Assembly: GCA_023052935.1 (NCBI GenBank)
Contig: CM041295.1
Span: forward strand, 108,192,711 to 108,256,710
DNA length: 64,000 bases
From: Piezodorus guildinii
Lineage: Eukaryota > Arthropoda > Insecta > Hemiptera > Pentatomidae
Reading direction: 5' to 3'
Shown: positions 11,372-22,966 of the stretch, piece by piece
Position numbering within the stretch: position 1 is the stretch's first letter
Layout: every line of letters begins with the position of its first letter
The notes under the pieces: model-generated
Told to the model about the DNA's origin: nothing
The model's database searches: none
Seen by the model: only the letters and a program-made list of their open reading frames with translations
Translations under genes and position numbers: made by a program

Positions 11372-12075
11372 AATACATTAGAGTTTCAGAGGAAACGTTT
11401 ATTTTAGATTAAATAATGTGACAACAGAAAGATTATCTACAAAATCACTTTGTTTTATCCGCTTTTCATCACTTTCCATTTCCTTATACAACTTTTTCAT
11501 GATATAAAAAAATTCTAAAGTGTTTAGCTTCATACCATGGTATATTATACATTTATTTTACAATTATTATGTCCGAAAAAAATAAATTACTAAAAAATAT
11601 TTTTGCTCTTTTCTTGTTGAGCTGGCTGTCAAATTTGTTTATCTTGTTCATTTACGTGAACTTTTTCACGTACTTGTATTCTTCAATGCTAACAACATGA
11701 AACGGTTATTCTTTTTCGAATCTACAAAATTAAAGATAATTAAGGAGAAGACAAATTTTAAATTTCGGTATTTAAGCCCTGTCAGGCTATTCCAATCAGA
11801 ATGAAACCAACATGATATTAAAGTCCATTTAACTTTACATCAATGTAGAGAGCTTGATTAAAATTCTTTGAATCGCTGATGAAAAAGTTGCTGTAGTCAG
11901 GTATATACTTCAAATATTTGAAAATATAAAATTTCAGCCTTATACCATATGCACTCACTCACTCAGTGGTCTCTGGAACGCGTATTTGGCGAAATCTTGA
12001 ATTCGAAAATGTTCAGGATGGCGATACTTTCCCTTAATATATATGTCATATATTGCTAAGTTAAAGTAAAAGTGA
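11372..12075 (-). mobile_element. Repeat R copy e, diverged, in tandem with copy d
   Basis: Follows copy d directly in the same orientation, with the same order of landmarks but more substitutions and missing parts, for example ATTTAAGCCCTGTCAGGC and CTTGAATTCGAAAATG. It ends at TAAGTTAAAGTAAAAGT. The tandem arrangement suggests insertion of one copy beside or into another. Confidence 0.75.
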
Positions 12076-12433
12076 TGTCTGAATCAATAAAACCTTTCCA
12101 CAGTAATCTATTAATATCTGAGAATCTTGAGTTTTTCGAATTAATCTCAAATAACCAAATAATATTTAATTCTAATGTGTTTAGCACATTTATTTCTTTC
12201 GACATACTTTTCCTGGAAATGGCTTGGATGAAAAGCGCACACATGGTGCCATTCTCAAAGGATTAAGTCATTCTAAGGTGTTCGTCCACTAACTGACTCA
12301 GACCTTTGTCATAATTCGTCTAATTTGTTTAAGATTTTCTTTGTTCAAACAAAGCTCTTAAAAGAATCAGAATAAATCATGTTAGGGAAAACCAAGGAAC
12401 CCAGAGTACGTGAGGCTCTTCGGGCTAATGGAG

Positions 12434-13613
12434 GCAATTGAGACGTTGATTTCCAAAAAGTACCAAAGGACATTTTTTTTCGAAATTGATATTTTGACAT
12501 ATTTGTATTATAATGGTTTAGTTTTATCTAGATCCGTCATCAGATTTTATCTAAAAAACATAACAATCCTTCAAAAACGTATTTGAACATTGCATTTCAT
12601 TCCAAAAGGTACTAAATCCACATTTCATTTCATTCCAAAAGTTACGATATTTACTACTATACGGCAGAAGCAAACCCCGTAATATATCACCATTAATTTA
12701 TTTTTTTTCTTTATTTTGTGCATTTTTATTGGTTCATTTACTACGTCTTGAATCCACTATTATTTTGATCAATGGTTTTAACCTATTAATCAGTTTTTAG
12801 GCTGTTTTAAACATAGTAGTTGCGTCGCTTTGGTTATTGTAGGCTCTCAATTAAAATTTTTTTTTGTAGTATTTCTTCTTTCAAGCACTTAAATTTGGCT
12901 TAAAATTTTTAAGAAATTCAGATTTTAATCAAATAATGGTATTTGATCCAGTAAATAGTTGGAATTAGCATTCCACGAAAAACCGTGCTTGGTCTAACTT
13001 AACAGTAGATTTTTTTATGTAAAATAAAAGCTCGAAAGTTATTGATTTATCAATCTCTGTAGTTAAATATTGTTTATACGTACTTAATAATATAGATAAA
13101 TTTGCTAAATTCGCACAAATAGTAATACAAGTTAAAAACAAACTTCATAATTACAAACTTTCTTATTATAGTGCCATATATAAATTTGCCATATACAAAT
13201 TTTCCTTTGAATATTCACATTCTTAATGAATAATAGATAATCAATGTAATTAACCAACAAAGAAAGATATTTCTCAGAGGGAGAATAAGGAAATATACGT
13301 AACTTAGTAATTAACATTATAATGGTAAGGTATCATGAAGGTTATAGTGACTATTTACCAACTTATCGCGCGATATATTCTTCCAAAAGGTACTATATCC
13401 CTTTTAATTCTTTCCAAAAAGTACTATATCCCCGTTTCATTAAAAAAAGTACTATATCCTTATTATATTGTTTAAAAGTCATCGGAAAAGGGCAATCATT
13501 TGAAATGATAAGTTTATAATACGCTTAAAAATCAACTTTAGATTTTATTTAAAAAAATAATCACGTAAATTGGTCCAAGTGGATATAGTACCTTTTGGAA
13601 ATCAACGTCTCAA
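12434..13613. mobile_element. MITE-2, long form (about 1.2 kb)
   Basis: The left end TTGAGACGTTGATTTCC at 12,438 and the right end GGAAATCAACGTCTCAA at about 13,593-13,610 are inverted complements. CAATT flanks on both sides. The two ends differ just inside: one continues AGGACATTTT, the other TAGTACC...GGATA. Tandem-like AAAGGTACTATATCC fragments lie near 12,600 and 13,385-13,460. The interior open frames are short and unsupported. Confidence 0.7.
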
Positions 13614-13617
13614 TTCA

Positions 13618-13829
13618 CAAGGAGCGGTCGTGGAATTGATGACGCACTCATGTGCACCATTCTGTCTACCAGGATTTAAAACAGCCATACGGAGGTTTGC
13701 TACTAAACGGTCAACATTTAGAAAAGTAAATATAGCCATTCTTGCTTCCGAAAAGCCATAATCGGTGGATCTGTACGGATATGTCACTCCCTCGATTCTC
13801 CAAGATTCGGGGTGAAGGACACTAAACAT
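13618..13829 (-). CDS. Unrecognised open frame, possible exon or element fragment
   Basis: The minus strand from an ATG at 13,829 reads about 70 codons with balanced composition (MFSVLHPESWRIEGV... ARMAIFTFLNVDRLVANLRM) and higher GC than its surroundings. An in-frame TAG lies a few codons upstream. The frame runs into the MITE-2 end at 13,613, where it stops, so the MITE may have interrupted a longer reading frame. I do not recognise the peptide. It could be an exon, a fragment of an unknown mobile element, or chance. Confidence 0.25.
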
Positions 13830-14389
13830 TAACTCGGAAAACTACTCAATTAAGTCTGCCATCGCATCATAGGTACCATGGTCGATTGGCGACATCAAGG
13901 CTGTCTAAACATTTCAAAAGGTAAACCCAGCGTCGTAGGCTGATGAGGTATTTTTGAGATAAAAATAGAATTGGGCACTACATTACATTAAGGTCTGCTC
14001 TGAAATCAGGGTTTATTTTTGTTTTTTTTTTGCTGTCAAAGAAACCTTTTATGCTGTTTTGCATTCACTTTAATTTAATTAATAAAATAACACGGAAAAT
14101 AGAATTAAAAGCCTCTTTGCGGAATAAAACAACACACTTATCATTTAATTGACCAAAACAGTTCTGGAAAAAAAACAAAAAAAAATGGAACCGTCCCTAA
14201 AAACAAAAGTGAAAATAAAATAAACATTTTGATAGCAATAATAAAAAATAAATTAATATCATAATCGCGAGAATAAAACAGAGTCTGGTTTCAAATGAAA
14301 GATAAAAGCGAGTAGAGCCCTCTAGCTATTTTAAAAATTATTTAAATGAGATTTTATAGAGTATGTAAGTTTATATTTTTAAAAGAGCG
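13830..14389. other. No recognised feature
   Basis: A moderately GC stretch to about 13,960 has no extended frame. The rest is AT-rich with A runs. Confidence 0.4.
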
Positions 14390-14640
14390 GTGTGAAGTGG
14401 TGAATAGGGCATTAGATTACAGTTTAAACCCGACTGTGGCCGATAAATTTACACGTCATTTTCTGTGGCACGCCAAGTTACCAAAAAGTTGAAGGAAAAT
14501 CTAGGTGGTTGAGCGTTATTTTAGTCTAATCAACTTGCACTGGCGTTAGGCCGATGAACAGTCCGAATACCTACATTTAATAAAGCCAAGAGCTCTGCGT
14601 GTATTGAGAGGTACATAATTGGTCCTTGGATTTTATTTCT
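14390..14640 (+). mobile_element. tRNA-derived SINE, diverged
   Basis: AGTGGTGAATAGGGCATTAG and CAGTTTAAACCCGACTGTGG align with the box A and box B parts of the SINE head at 38,129, with the anticodon arm partly deleted. The body differs, and the call rests on the head. Confidence 0.5.
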
Positions 14641-15017
14641 TTTTTTTCCAGATCGGCTACGTGAACCATACATAGGATTTTTTTAAGAGATAATCATTAT
14701 AATTTTTAACATTTGACGAAGTGAGGGTATAGTTCCGTCCAAAAAAACACCCTTAACAGTTACGCGCTAATTATTATTCTTGAGAAATGAAAATAATGAA
14801 GATAAATTTAAAACAGGACAAATTATTAAAAAAAAAGAAAAGAAAAGTGAAACATTTGAAAATAAAATAAAAAGTCAAGTAAATAGATTCTCGTAAGAGA
14901 AAGCCAGAATAGGTATATAAAATAGTAAGTTTAAAACTAAGAAATAAAATTAAAAAATTGATTGTAGATATTAAAAAACAAAGGAAAAAATTAAATAAAA
15001 CATAAATAAATTGATTA
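14641..15017. other. No recognised feature
   Basis: AT-rich, A-rich on the plus strand, without repeat landmarks. Confidence 0.4.
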
Positions 15018-15345
15018 ATTTTTTTCGGATTTGAAAATTGTTATTCAAATATATATTACAATTCGTCTCAAGTGGATAGGAATAATAATGCTATAAGATC
15101 ACATTCATACAATATTTACAGTATAAATAATAGAAAATTCAAGTTACATTTAAAAATTAATAAGTAAATAAAGATATATAATAACAAACTTTATTTCTTA
15201 AATAAATACAAGGTTAAAAAATAAATGAATAAAACATGAACACACTCATACCTGTATACAATATTTACAATCTGCTGGGAAGCATTTGCAGAATTCGAGG
15301 GTTCCCAGTGCCTCTCAGCCGCGTCAATGCTACGAGCAAAGTGAA
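15018..15345 (-). mobile_element. Jockey B 3' UTR fragment
   Basis: A T run opens the copy (the A tail of the minus strand). It is followed by TCACATTCATACAATATTTAC and ends at GTGCCTCTCAGCCGCGTCA, the GC-rich module found in the copies at 22.3, 34.5 and 51.1 kb. There is no coding part. It is 5'-truncated inside the 3' UTR. Confidence 0.75.
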
Positions 15346-15455
15346 TGAAGAAAAAATTCGTTAAAAAAAAAAATAATAATATTCGAATGAAAGAAACTGT
15401 AATATAGGGACAAATAAAAATCTTAATCGTAAGATTTAGGGCGAGAATGTCTAGA

Positions 15456-15725
15456 TTAACCCATATTTCTGCAGGGTTTGAGCCTGCTAGATGTAGTTGG
15501 AACCCCTATCTTGCAAGTCCATTGCATTTCTAACTGCTGGAACCTGGGGATGTAATTTACTAAAGCAATTTCCGATAAAATTATCGATAGATTCGTTTTG
15601 AAGCTCACAATATAGTTGGCCACCATGGAGCATATACTGATATTCTGAGTGCTTTGTTTTGTTGCTTTGTTGTGTGTAGCAGCGTCACACACTTCACAAC
15701 CATACATAAGAAGTGGCATATACAT
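15456..15725 (-). pseudogene. Degenerate LINE RT C-terminal remnant
   Basis: The minus strand reads YMPLLMYGCEVCDAATHNKA, then STQNISICSMV and SFKTNLSIILSEIAL. This fits the LYGCE.W...K.Q..QN...R and later helices of Jockey/RTE C-termini. The match is loose and no catalytic motif is present. Confidence 0.45.
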
Positions 15726-16610
15726 ATTTTATGAATAAGAATTGTTCTAGTGGGTCATTTGTAGATCAATTATTTCCAATAAATATCAAGGCATTATTGG
15801 TTTCGATTTGTCCTTAGGCCTTACTTTTTATTTATTTGCAGACTCACAGTGGAAAATATGACCGATTTAGATGGAAGAAATTCTGAAACTTGTTAAAAAA
15901 TTATAATTTTAATATCTTTTTTTTTTTTATAATTATAAAAACTAAATAATTTTTTGACCCGATTGGCAAGCGCACAGTAGCCAAACATCAAATTTATTTG
16001 CTTAAATCTAAAACTTCCCTACATTTTACGTTTGAAGTTCCAGAATACGTTAAAAATAATACAAAAAATCTAATTATAACTCAAAGTTGCTAAAACCAGC
16101 TAATAGATGTATTTTATATCATTTAGGAAACTCTTTAAATTATATATTGAAAACTTTTGATTCGGAGTGGTGTGTCTGAAAAAATTATGTACCACCCAAA
16201 ACGCAAAAAATTTCAAAAATTCTTTGTCATATTTAAAGACTAGAAGGGTTGATGAAACAAATCCTTGGGGTAACTTGGGGGTTATATTGTTTCCTTTATT
16301 GAATAGGGGCTTACATTTACAGTCTTACCTATCTCAGCAATATCTATTGTTACATAAACGCAAAAAGACTTTGTTCTAAACACACCTTGAACACAATAAA
16401 TGGCTATCGAATAAAGATCATCCCATAGCCGGTAATTAGGCTTTATGCGAACAGGAATGATTCACTCATTTACTATTTATTTGTGAGCATAATATGGCGG
16501 GAAATATTAGTATTAAAGGTCTTACCAACTAATAATAAAAAGGCGAAGCACTAGCAAATTCCAAACTTTTGTCCACCTAAATTGGTGATTTTGCCCACTG
16601 TGCGATAGTT
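15726..16610. other. No recognised feature
   Basis: AT-rich. A 70-codon frame at 16,167-16,379 has no recognisable domain. Confidence 0.4.
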
Positions 16611-17168
16611 ACAATAATTTTAATGATAATTACCCTGTGAAGCATATACATTTAATTAATTTTTATTACAATTAAGAATAGTTTGAATGAATAATTGTAT
16701 TATTAGGTTCCTTTAATTAAAATGATCCATTTCATTCAACTCATTTTATTTTCTTATTTTTTCTCCCTACGTTTCGGCTCTTAGCCATTCTCAAGGGATC
16801 TACAAAAAACATTTATTTTAAAATTAAAAGATACACAACATTATTTTTTACATTCTTATAAAGCAATTTACATACCTCTTTATATTCCATTATGCACTCT
16901 ATATAATATATAAATATATATTTTGTCACAATTTAGTAAAATAAAATTAAAACTATTACAGGCTGACCAGCCCTGTCCTGGTTGTTATCATCTACTGGAT
17001 TAAAGAAATGTATTCCCTCACTCTTAACTATTGATATCAAAACTAATATACACACATATATTGTTTTATTACCTCCTGCTCAGTCAAGTCTACATTTGTT
17101 TTCACAGCCAAAACCTTTTTCTTTTAAAATTCTTTAATAAATTATTACCATACATAAACATATACATA

Positions 17169-17254
<86 letters not shown>

Positions 17255-17491
17255 ATACATATATACATATACATAAACACATAAACAAATATATTAATAT
17301 TCAATTAAAAACAAGATAATTCACTTAACCATAAAATTCCAAATATTATTCTATTATATTGTTATTTAAACTTTATTCAAGAAATTCAATTTATTTAAAT
17401 TATATTACTTATTAATTTTGCTCAAAATCTCAGCATAATGATCATTTTACAATAATTTTAATGATAATTACCCTGTGAAGAATATACATTT
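16611..17491 (-). mobile_element. Penelope-like unit P1 flanked by a 43-bp direct repeat
   Basis: The stretch at 16,611-16,653 (containing GATAATTACCCTGTGAAG) recurs at 17,449-17,491 with one difference, framing an insert of about 795 bp. On the minus strand the insert carries CCTTGAGAATGGCTAAGAG followed by CCGAAACGTAGGG (about 16,770-16,805). It also carries ACTATTACAGGCTGAC, both shared with the unit at 42,815-43,150. A (CA)n tract lies inside. There is no RT frame. Long target duplications and this core are expected of Penelope-like elements; the family call is inference. Confidence 0.55.
17165..17275. repeat. (CA)n microsatellite
   Basis: CA repeats interrupted by one CGCCA, grading into a CATA-rich tail. 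This produces a spurious His-Thr open frame. Confidence 0.97.
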
Positions 17492-18444
17492 AGTTTAATA
17501 GATAAATTATCCTACCTCTGCTAGTTGGAGTATGTACTAAATTTTATAAAACATATTGAGTAGTAAGAAACATATAAAAGATTCAAATGTGATGAAATTG
17601 AAAAAGGTCAATTTCAATCTTGTCATATTCAAAATGGGATGGGCTCAATGAGCATGATATTTGTGAATTGGATTCGAATGGGGATTCAATTTGATTTCTA
17701 CTTAGAATGTGATCTGAATTTGAATAAACTTATATTGACCATTCATTTTTATCATTCATTTTATTTTCATTTTCGACTGATAGCCGGAACTAGATAGTGT
17801 ACTATAAAAACTATAGTACACTATAAAAACACGGTAGTTGGATGGATTGAAGACGAGATTCGAAAGCATTGCAATTTTCACGATGGTAAATTTTTATCGC
17901 CAATGGTTATAATTTTTCTTTTCTTTTTCATTTCAACAACTAGAATACGACTTTTTTTTTTTTTTTTTTCAATTCCGTGATAGAATCCGACCGCAATCAA
18001 ATATAGATCGGTATAGAGTGGGTTCCACTTCAATTTATAAACAGGAAGTTGTAAGAATGGAAATTGAAACCTTTAAATTTTCTGTTAGCATATAACGAAT
18101 ACGAATCAGGAAATAATTTGTTTGGAATTTAAAATATTAATTAATCTAGAGTAGTTTAGGCGTTATACAATTGTGTTTAGACGACGTTTCGAGAATTTAT
18201 TGTTCTGTTATTCATGCACTAACAGGGAAAAGGAGTACACGAGAATATTAAAACTTACATACAGCAATTAGAAGATGACATTACTGCTTCAGAGGAAGAA
18301 AACGCTTTTTAAATAAACTTAAAAATACAGTGAATTCACTGTGAATGGATATATAGTAATTAAACAGATACCATAATTACAATTAGCATTTGTTCTTATG
18401 TCACAAATACATATAAAATAGTACTCCTCCTAGTACTTAAAATA
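17492..18444. other. No gene; one perfect hairpin
   Basis: AT-rich. The only clear structure is the inverted repeat at 17,794-17,824. Confidence 0.4.
17794..17824. repeat. Perfect 13-bp inverted repeat
   Basis: ATAGTGTACTATA, a five-base AAAAC loop, then TATAGTACACTAT. No T run follows, so there is no reason to call it a terminator. Confidence 0.9.
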
Positions 18445-19370
18445 TTGGGTTGTTTCACATAAAATGTCCGTTTTTATTGTTTCTGAAATACATAAAGGAT
18501 TTTGCTGGTCTCTGTTGTTTTCTTCCGAATGTTTACATATTTAAAGGAAACAGTTACTAATCATCAACCTTTTTGTTATAAACATTATCTTCCCAATCAA
18601 TTACCCACTTTTTAGTATGTCTCCAAATATGAACATGGAAACACCGCGATTTTCGAGTAATATTTTTGTACGAGTTTAAACTCCGCCATTCAGCAGCCGA
18701 GGACGCTAGAAATATTTGCAAGGCGTTTGGGGAAGGGAGTGTTAATGAACGGACCATTCGCCGTTGGTTTGCTAAGTTTCAGCTGGAGATACCGACTTGG
18801 AAAACTTGCCCCGTGGAAGACTTTCGTCCGTAATAGACAACGATGTCCTCAAACATACAATAGAAGGAAACCCCTACCAAACAGTTAAAGGACTCTCAGC
18901 ACAATTAAATGCAAGTGCATCTACCGGTTCCAGACATTTGAAGTGTATTGGGAAAGTAAAAAAAGCTCGATACATGGGTACCTCATGATCTCACTGAGCG
19001 GCAGCAAGACCCCATGTTTCAAAACATACCGTGCAAAAATTGAAATAACTGGGCTATGAAGTTCTTCCGCACCCATCATATTCTCCATACTTGTCTCCAA
19101 CAGATTACCATCTGTTCAGGAATTTAGACATCTTCGTCAAAGGAAAACTTTTTGAAAATGATGATAAAGTGAAAAGTGCGTTTTCAGATTTTGTTTCACT
19201 TGAAAGCTCAGTGTTTTTTCAGTTCGGGGATAAAAAAGTTGGTGTCACGTTAGGAAAAATGTGTAGAAAAAGAAGGTAGATACTTTGAATAAAATTATCT
19301 GGTTTTCATATCGTATTTTTAATAAAAATCCTTTACCTTGAAAACGGACATTTCATGTGACACAACCCAA
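18445..19370 (+). mobile_element. Internally deleted mariner element
   Basis: The ends are inverted complements: TTGGGTTGTTTCACATAAAA on the left and the complement of TTGGGTTGTGTCACATGAAA on the right. A TA duplication flanks each side (18,443-18,444 and 19,371-19,372). At 926 bp it is about 350 bp shorter than a full mariner. The loss removed the first catalytic aspartate region. The family differs from the mariner at 39.3 kb, whose ends are unlike these beyond the shared TTGGGTTG. Confidence 0.92.
18634..19279 (+). pseudogene. Mariner transposase pseudogene
   Basis: The N-terminal helix-turn-helix domain reads RDFRVIFLYEFKLRHSAAED and NERTIRRWFAKFQ. A +1 shift near 18,783 leads into DTDLENLPRGR and SRHLKCIGKVKKA, the second HTH and linker. 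After a deletion near 19,010-19,020 the frame resumes at HPSYSPYLSPTDYHLFRNLD, which keeps the third acidic residue (TDYHLF). It then runs to a decayed C-terminus. The CDE and HDN catalytic segments are missing, so it cannot code for active enzyme. Confidence 0.88.
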
Positions 19371-19372
19371 TA

Positions 19373-20889
19373 GTATGTTAAAGAAGATAGAGTGTTTTAT
19401 TGAACTGTGTGGATATTACAGTCTTCAAAAGGTCTGGAAACAAAGATGGCAGGAATGGCACAGGTAAGGGTTTTCCAAATTACTGCGGTCAGTGAATTCG
19501 GTTATAATCTACATGATTTATAACTGTATAATTATTATTATTGATACTTATTGTATGAGTTTATTACATGTGTATAACGTGAATATCGAGATCTAATTTT
19601 TTGTTTTTTATCTATGTCGCGATTTTTACATTTTATCTATAGTTATTAAATAGTTTAACTAGTTTCTTATACACTTACAAAATATTTTATTCATTTCAAA
19701 ATGTTATAAATATTGTATGAATTATAGAAATCTTATCAAAATACTGTATCATATATTTTTATTGTATTTTTATGTACTTTAGTGCAATACTTTGTTTATT
19801 TTTGTCAATGCCCTTATTTCCAAACTGGCCCAACGCCTGTATAAAATATCATTTTTATTTTTTATTCGTAATCATTTCTTTCATATTGCGTTTGATGCTA
19901 TTTCTTTCGTGATGCATTATTTTGGGTAAATAAAATGTGAATGTTTGTCCCAATTTTCTTTTTTAGATATGTCGTTTAACATTGTAAGTAAATTTGTAAT
20001 ATTTTCTTCTATTCTATTCTATTTCTATTCTATAACGTTTGATCTATCGTAAGTTTCAATTATAATATCTGTTAACTACTATATACATATCAAATGTGAA
20101 TTAACTACATATTTAAGTTTATTTAAAACTGTTTCCTTTTCCCAAAATATTAATGTCATCCACTTATTACTGTACTTAATATAACTATCCTGATTTTTTT
20201 TTTTTTATTGTTAGGACAAGAGAAAAATACATTCTCGAAATTTCGCCTAAACATAATTGTATATATATATATATGTCAGCCTCGAGACCCTTTAAAAAAT
20301 TATCAATGGTCGAGAACTAAAACAATAGCTATATAAATATAACTATTTAATCTTATATTATATGTGTAGATGCCTAAGAAAAAGTTCTGCCTCTTACTGG
20401 TGTGTCATTTTAGATAAATGATACCTAAGTTCACTTCGAAATTCAAAACACTCTCAAAGAAATTTGGTGTAATAATCATTAGAAGAATAAGAAATTTGCT
20501 ATTGAAATGTAAAAACAGATTTTACAGACAGATAATTTAAAATTAAAAATAGGAAAAAAAGGAATTTATGCCACATCACACCCAACCTCCGTTCGGATTT
20601 AAACACTTCAACTGCAGGGATGTTAATTAATATTAATGCAACATTAATATTCATAGCATGATATACAATTTGAATAATATTCAATCCATCAACCCCTAGA
20701 AATTTACCTGATGCCGGAAAATACACGGCTTTATTCAGAATTCCGAGTAAATAATATTTTAATATTCCAATTCATTTATCTGTAATTTATAAAAAATATT
20801 ACGATAAATTATTATAGCTCATGAAATGACGTTTTGTATAATCAGTAAACAAGTATAAAAATTTTGAAATAAAATGTAACCGACGCGTA
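19373..20889. other. No recognised feature
   Basis: AT-rich. There are short ATATAT tracts near 20,262 and no repeat landmarks or long frames. Confidence 0.4.
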
Positions 20890-21870
20890 TTTGTGATTCA
20901 AATTATTTACCATCATTTTGGACATACGTCGTCCAAAGGCTCACCAAGTTTTCTATTCCAGATTTAAAAAACTTTGAGTCCTGTGTAAGTTCAGCAAATG
21001 TTAATGTTTCAATATCTAAATCATTGTGAAAAAAGTTTCCTCTCAAAACGTTTTCCAAACTACATTGTTTTTCAAATCACCCGAAAATCCACCGCTATCC
21101 TAAAATAATTTATAAGATTTCGTGATTTCGTTCCACCTGAAACTTCTCTTTTTTAGCCCTAGTGTGATTACAGTAGTCTATTGTATGGCGGGCTGACTGA
21201 GAGTTTGGTATGAGTCTCAAGAGACTGATTAATTGTTTTATAAGACTCACATGTGGAATCCCCAGGCGCTCCCTTGTTGTAGGTATACCGAGTTGAATTG
21301 GCTTCGCCCTCTTTCCGTCGGTAATACCTCCTTGGTGTCTGTATTTTCCGATCTTTCAAAACAAAAACCTCCTTATATTTTCCACTTGTTTCTCTGTCAA
21401 TTCAGTAAACACTAGATCTCAACCCATGAACTTGTATATACATGTCGAGTGACCCTCCCCCTTAAAAATAATCTTTTGTAATTCGTGCTACATTATTTTG
21501 GAATTCCTTGCCTATATCCATTCGTAAAGCCTTATCATTAACAAATTTTAACCATCAATTATTTATTTATTTCCTAAACCATAAATTTTCCCAACATACG
21601 TAATTTCTAAAGCTGTAGATTTTCCTATTCCTTGTCACAAAATACGTCTGTTTTTTTGTTAAACCGAAATCTTAATAGACAAGACAAATATTATTCATAT
21701 AATACTTTCTTGATATTCTGAGGGCATTACTCGTTTCAGAATAAAATTAATTTTCATTTCATTTCAAACTCTAAAAAAATAAAGTGGTAGTCTGTAAGGA
21801 ATAGATCAGGAGAATATGGGAAAAGGTGTGGTAAGTCTTCATAGCGTCGTATCACCAGAAGAAAATCTTA
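20890..21870 (-). pseudogene. Old mariner transposase C-terminus split by a LINE tail
   Basis: On the minus strand, 21,776-21,870 reads RRYEDLPHLFPYSPDLFLTD and YHF. This is the PYSPDLSPTDYHFF block carrying the third catalytic Asp. Positions 20,900-21,065 read ETFFHNDLDIETLTF, SKFFKSGIENLVSLW and QNDGK, the usual mariner C-terminus (GI.KL..RW...V...G). The intervening 21,115-21,775 is a LINE insertion. The rest of the transposase is not found beyond the Transib-like element to the right. Confidence 0.75.
21160..21590 (+). pseudogene. CR1/L2-type LINE RT C-terminus
   Basis: Frames read RYTELNWLRPLSVGNTSLVS, DLSKQKPPYIFHLF and, after shifts, FWNSLPISIRKALSLTNFNH. The ...LNWLP...R...PPYI...FWNSLP...R.A.SL..F order is the standard tail of CR1/L2-group ORF2. 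Frameshifts make it a relic. Confidence 0.75.
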
Positions 21871-21880
21871 ACCAGCGACG

Positions 21881-22599
21881 CACAGTGGTTCCAAACGCAC
21901 TTTTTCGGGACAAAAGTCTGCAATCATCGTTCAAATCTGCAAAAAATAAATAACAAAAATACCCTACAAAAACATATTTATAATTTTATCTCGCTTTGGG
22001 GCAGTACTTCATTATGGTTTATCATTTGGAAAAATTAAGTTAGACCTCAAAATAATTTTATATGTCCATTTTTTTCTGGTTTTTCCATTTAAGAAATTTC
22101 TATAGTCAATAATGCGTTCTGCATTACCAAAAACGTAAAAATCAATTTACGGTTTTGAAATTTTGTCGGTATAAACTAGAAACAAAACTACAATTTTGAA
22201 AGTATTTTGCACTTTATTTTGTCGTGTATGAATTGATATATTTAAAATAATTTTAATTTTTTTGACCAGTGAAGCGCTGAGTGAGAGGCGCTGGGATCTC
22301 TTGGATTCGGCTTCTCCTCCCACTTGTGGAGGGAGCAGCCGAGTCTAGGGTCCCTTTAGCATATTATATATAGTTAAGTTTGCTTGTATGATTTTTATTT
22401 ATTTCCCAACTTGTATTTATCTCTACTACAGGTTGTTGTTTTTTTTGTTTTTATTAATTGTTATTTTCTTGTATATATTTGAATTTATTTATTTCCGATT
22501 TTATGTAATTTGACTTGATCATTATTTTCGGTACATATTGTATGAATGTTTACTACATCACTATTACTACTGTTCATTATGTAACAAATTGTAATATTT

Positions 22600-22630
<31 letters not shown>

Positions 22631-22966
22631 ATATTTTTTTGAAAATTCTTAAAAAATCACCAAACCGTTATGTGAAACTCAAAGTTTCCTTAACTTATCT
22701 AATAACGATTCTGAACAAAGTTAAATGCAGGAAAGATAGATATATAAAGATTTATATACGAATAAATGGTTACATAGACATTTCTCTGAAATAATCGACA
22801 AAACTTATAAATTTTCATAATATAATAATGAGCAAAAAACATGCCAATCATACCATTAAAAGTGAATTTACAAAGAAACAAAATGACGTTAAAATGGGTG
22901 ATATTTCTCAATTAGAACGAGAATTGCAGACTTTTGTCCCGAAAAAGTGCGTTTGGAACCACTGTG
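21881..22966. mobile_element. Transib-like non-autonomous DNA transposon
   Basis: The two ends are 44-bp perfect inverted repeats (21,881-21,924 and 22,923-22,966) beginning CACAGTGGTTCCAAACGCAC. The flanking CGACG (21,876-21,880 and 22,967-22,971) is a 5-bp target duplication. Transib elements, relatives of the RAG recombinase, are known for CACWRTG termini and 5-bp GC-rich CGNCG targets, and both are met here. No transposase is encoded. A Jockey tail is inserted inside, so the native element was about 0.7 kb. The perfect ends suggest recent movement. Confidence 0.85.
22266..22629 (+). mobile_element. Jockey B 3' UTR insertion with poly(A)
   Basis: Flanked by a 10-bp duplication ATTTTTTTGA (22,256-22,265 and 22,633-22,642). 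It begins in the GAGAGGCGCTGGGATC module, includes the hairpin GATTCGGCTTCTCC...GGAGGGAGCAGCCGAGTC, and ends in a long A run. There is no coding part; it is a strongly 5'-truncated retrotransposition. Confidence 0.88.

Noticed and set aside
17031..17276. Open frame ending in His-Thr repeats
   Set aside because: Translation of the (CA)n tract.
21881..22966. hAT classification from the CAGTGGTTCC-like tip
   Set aside because: The duplication is 5 bp (CGACG) rather than 8 bp and the tip is CACAGTG, which fits Transib better.
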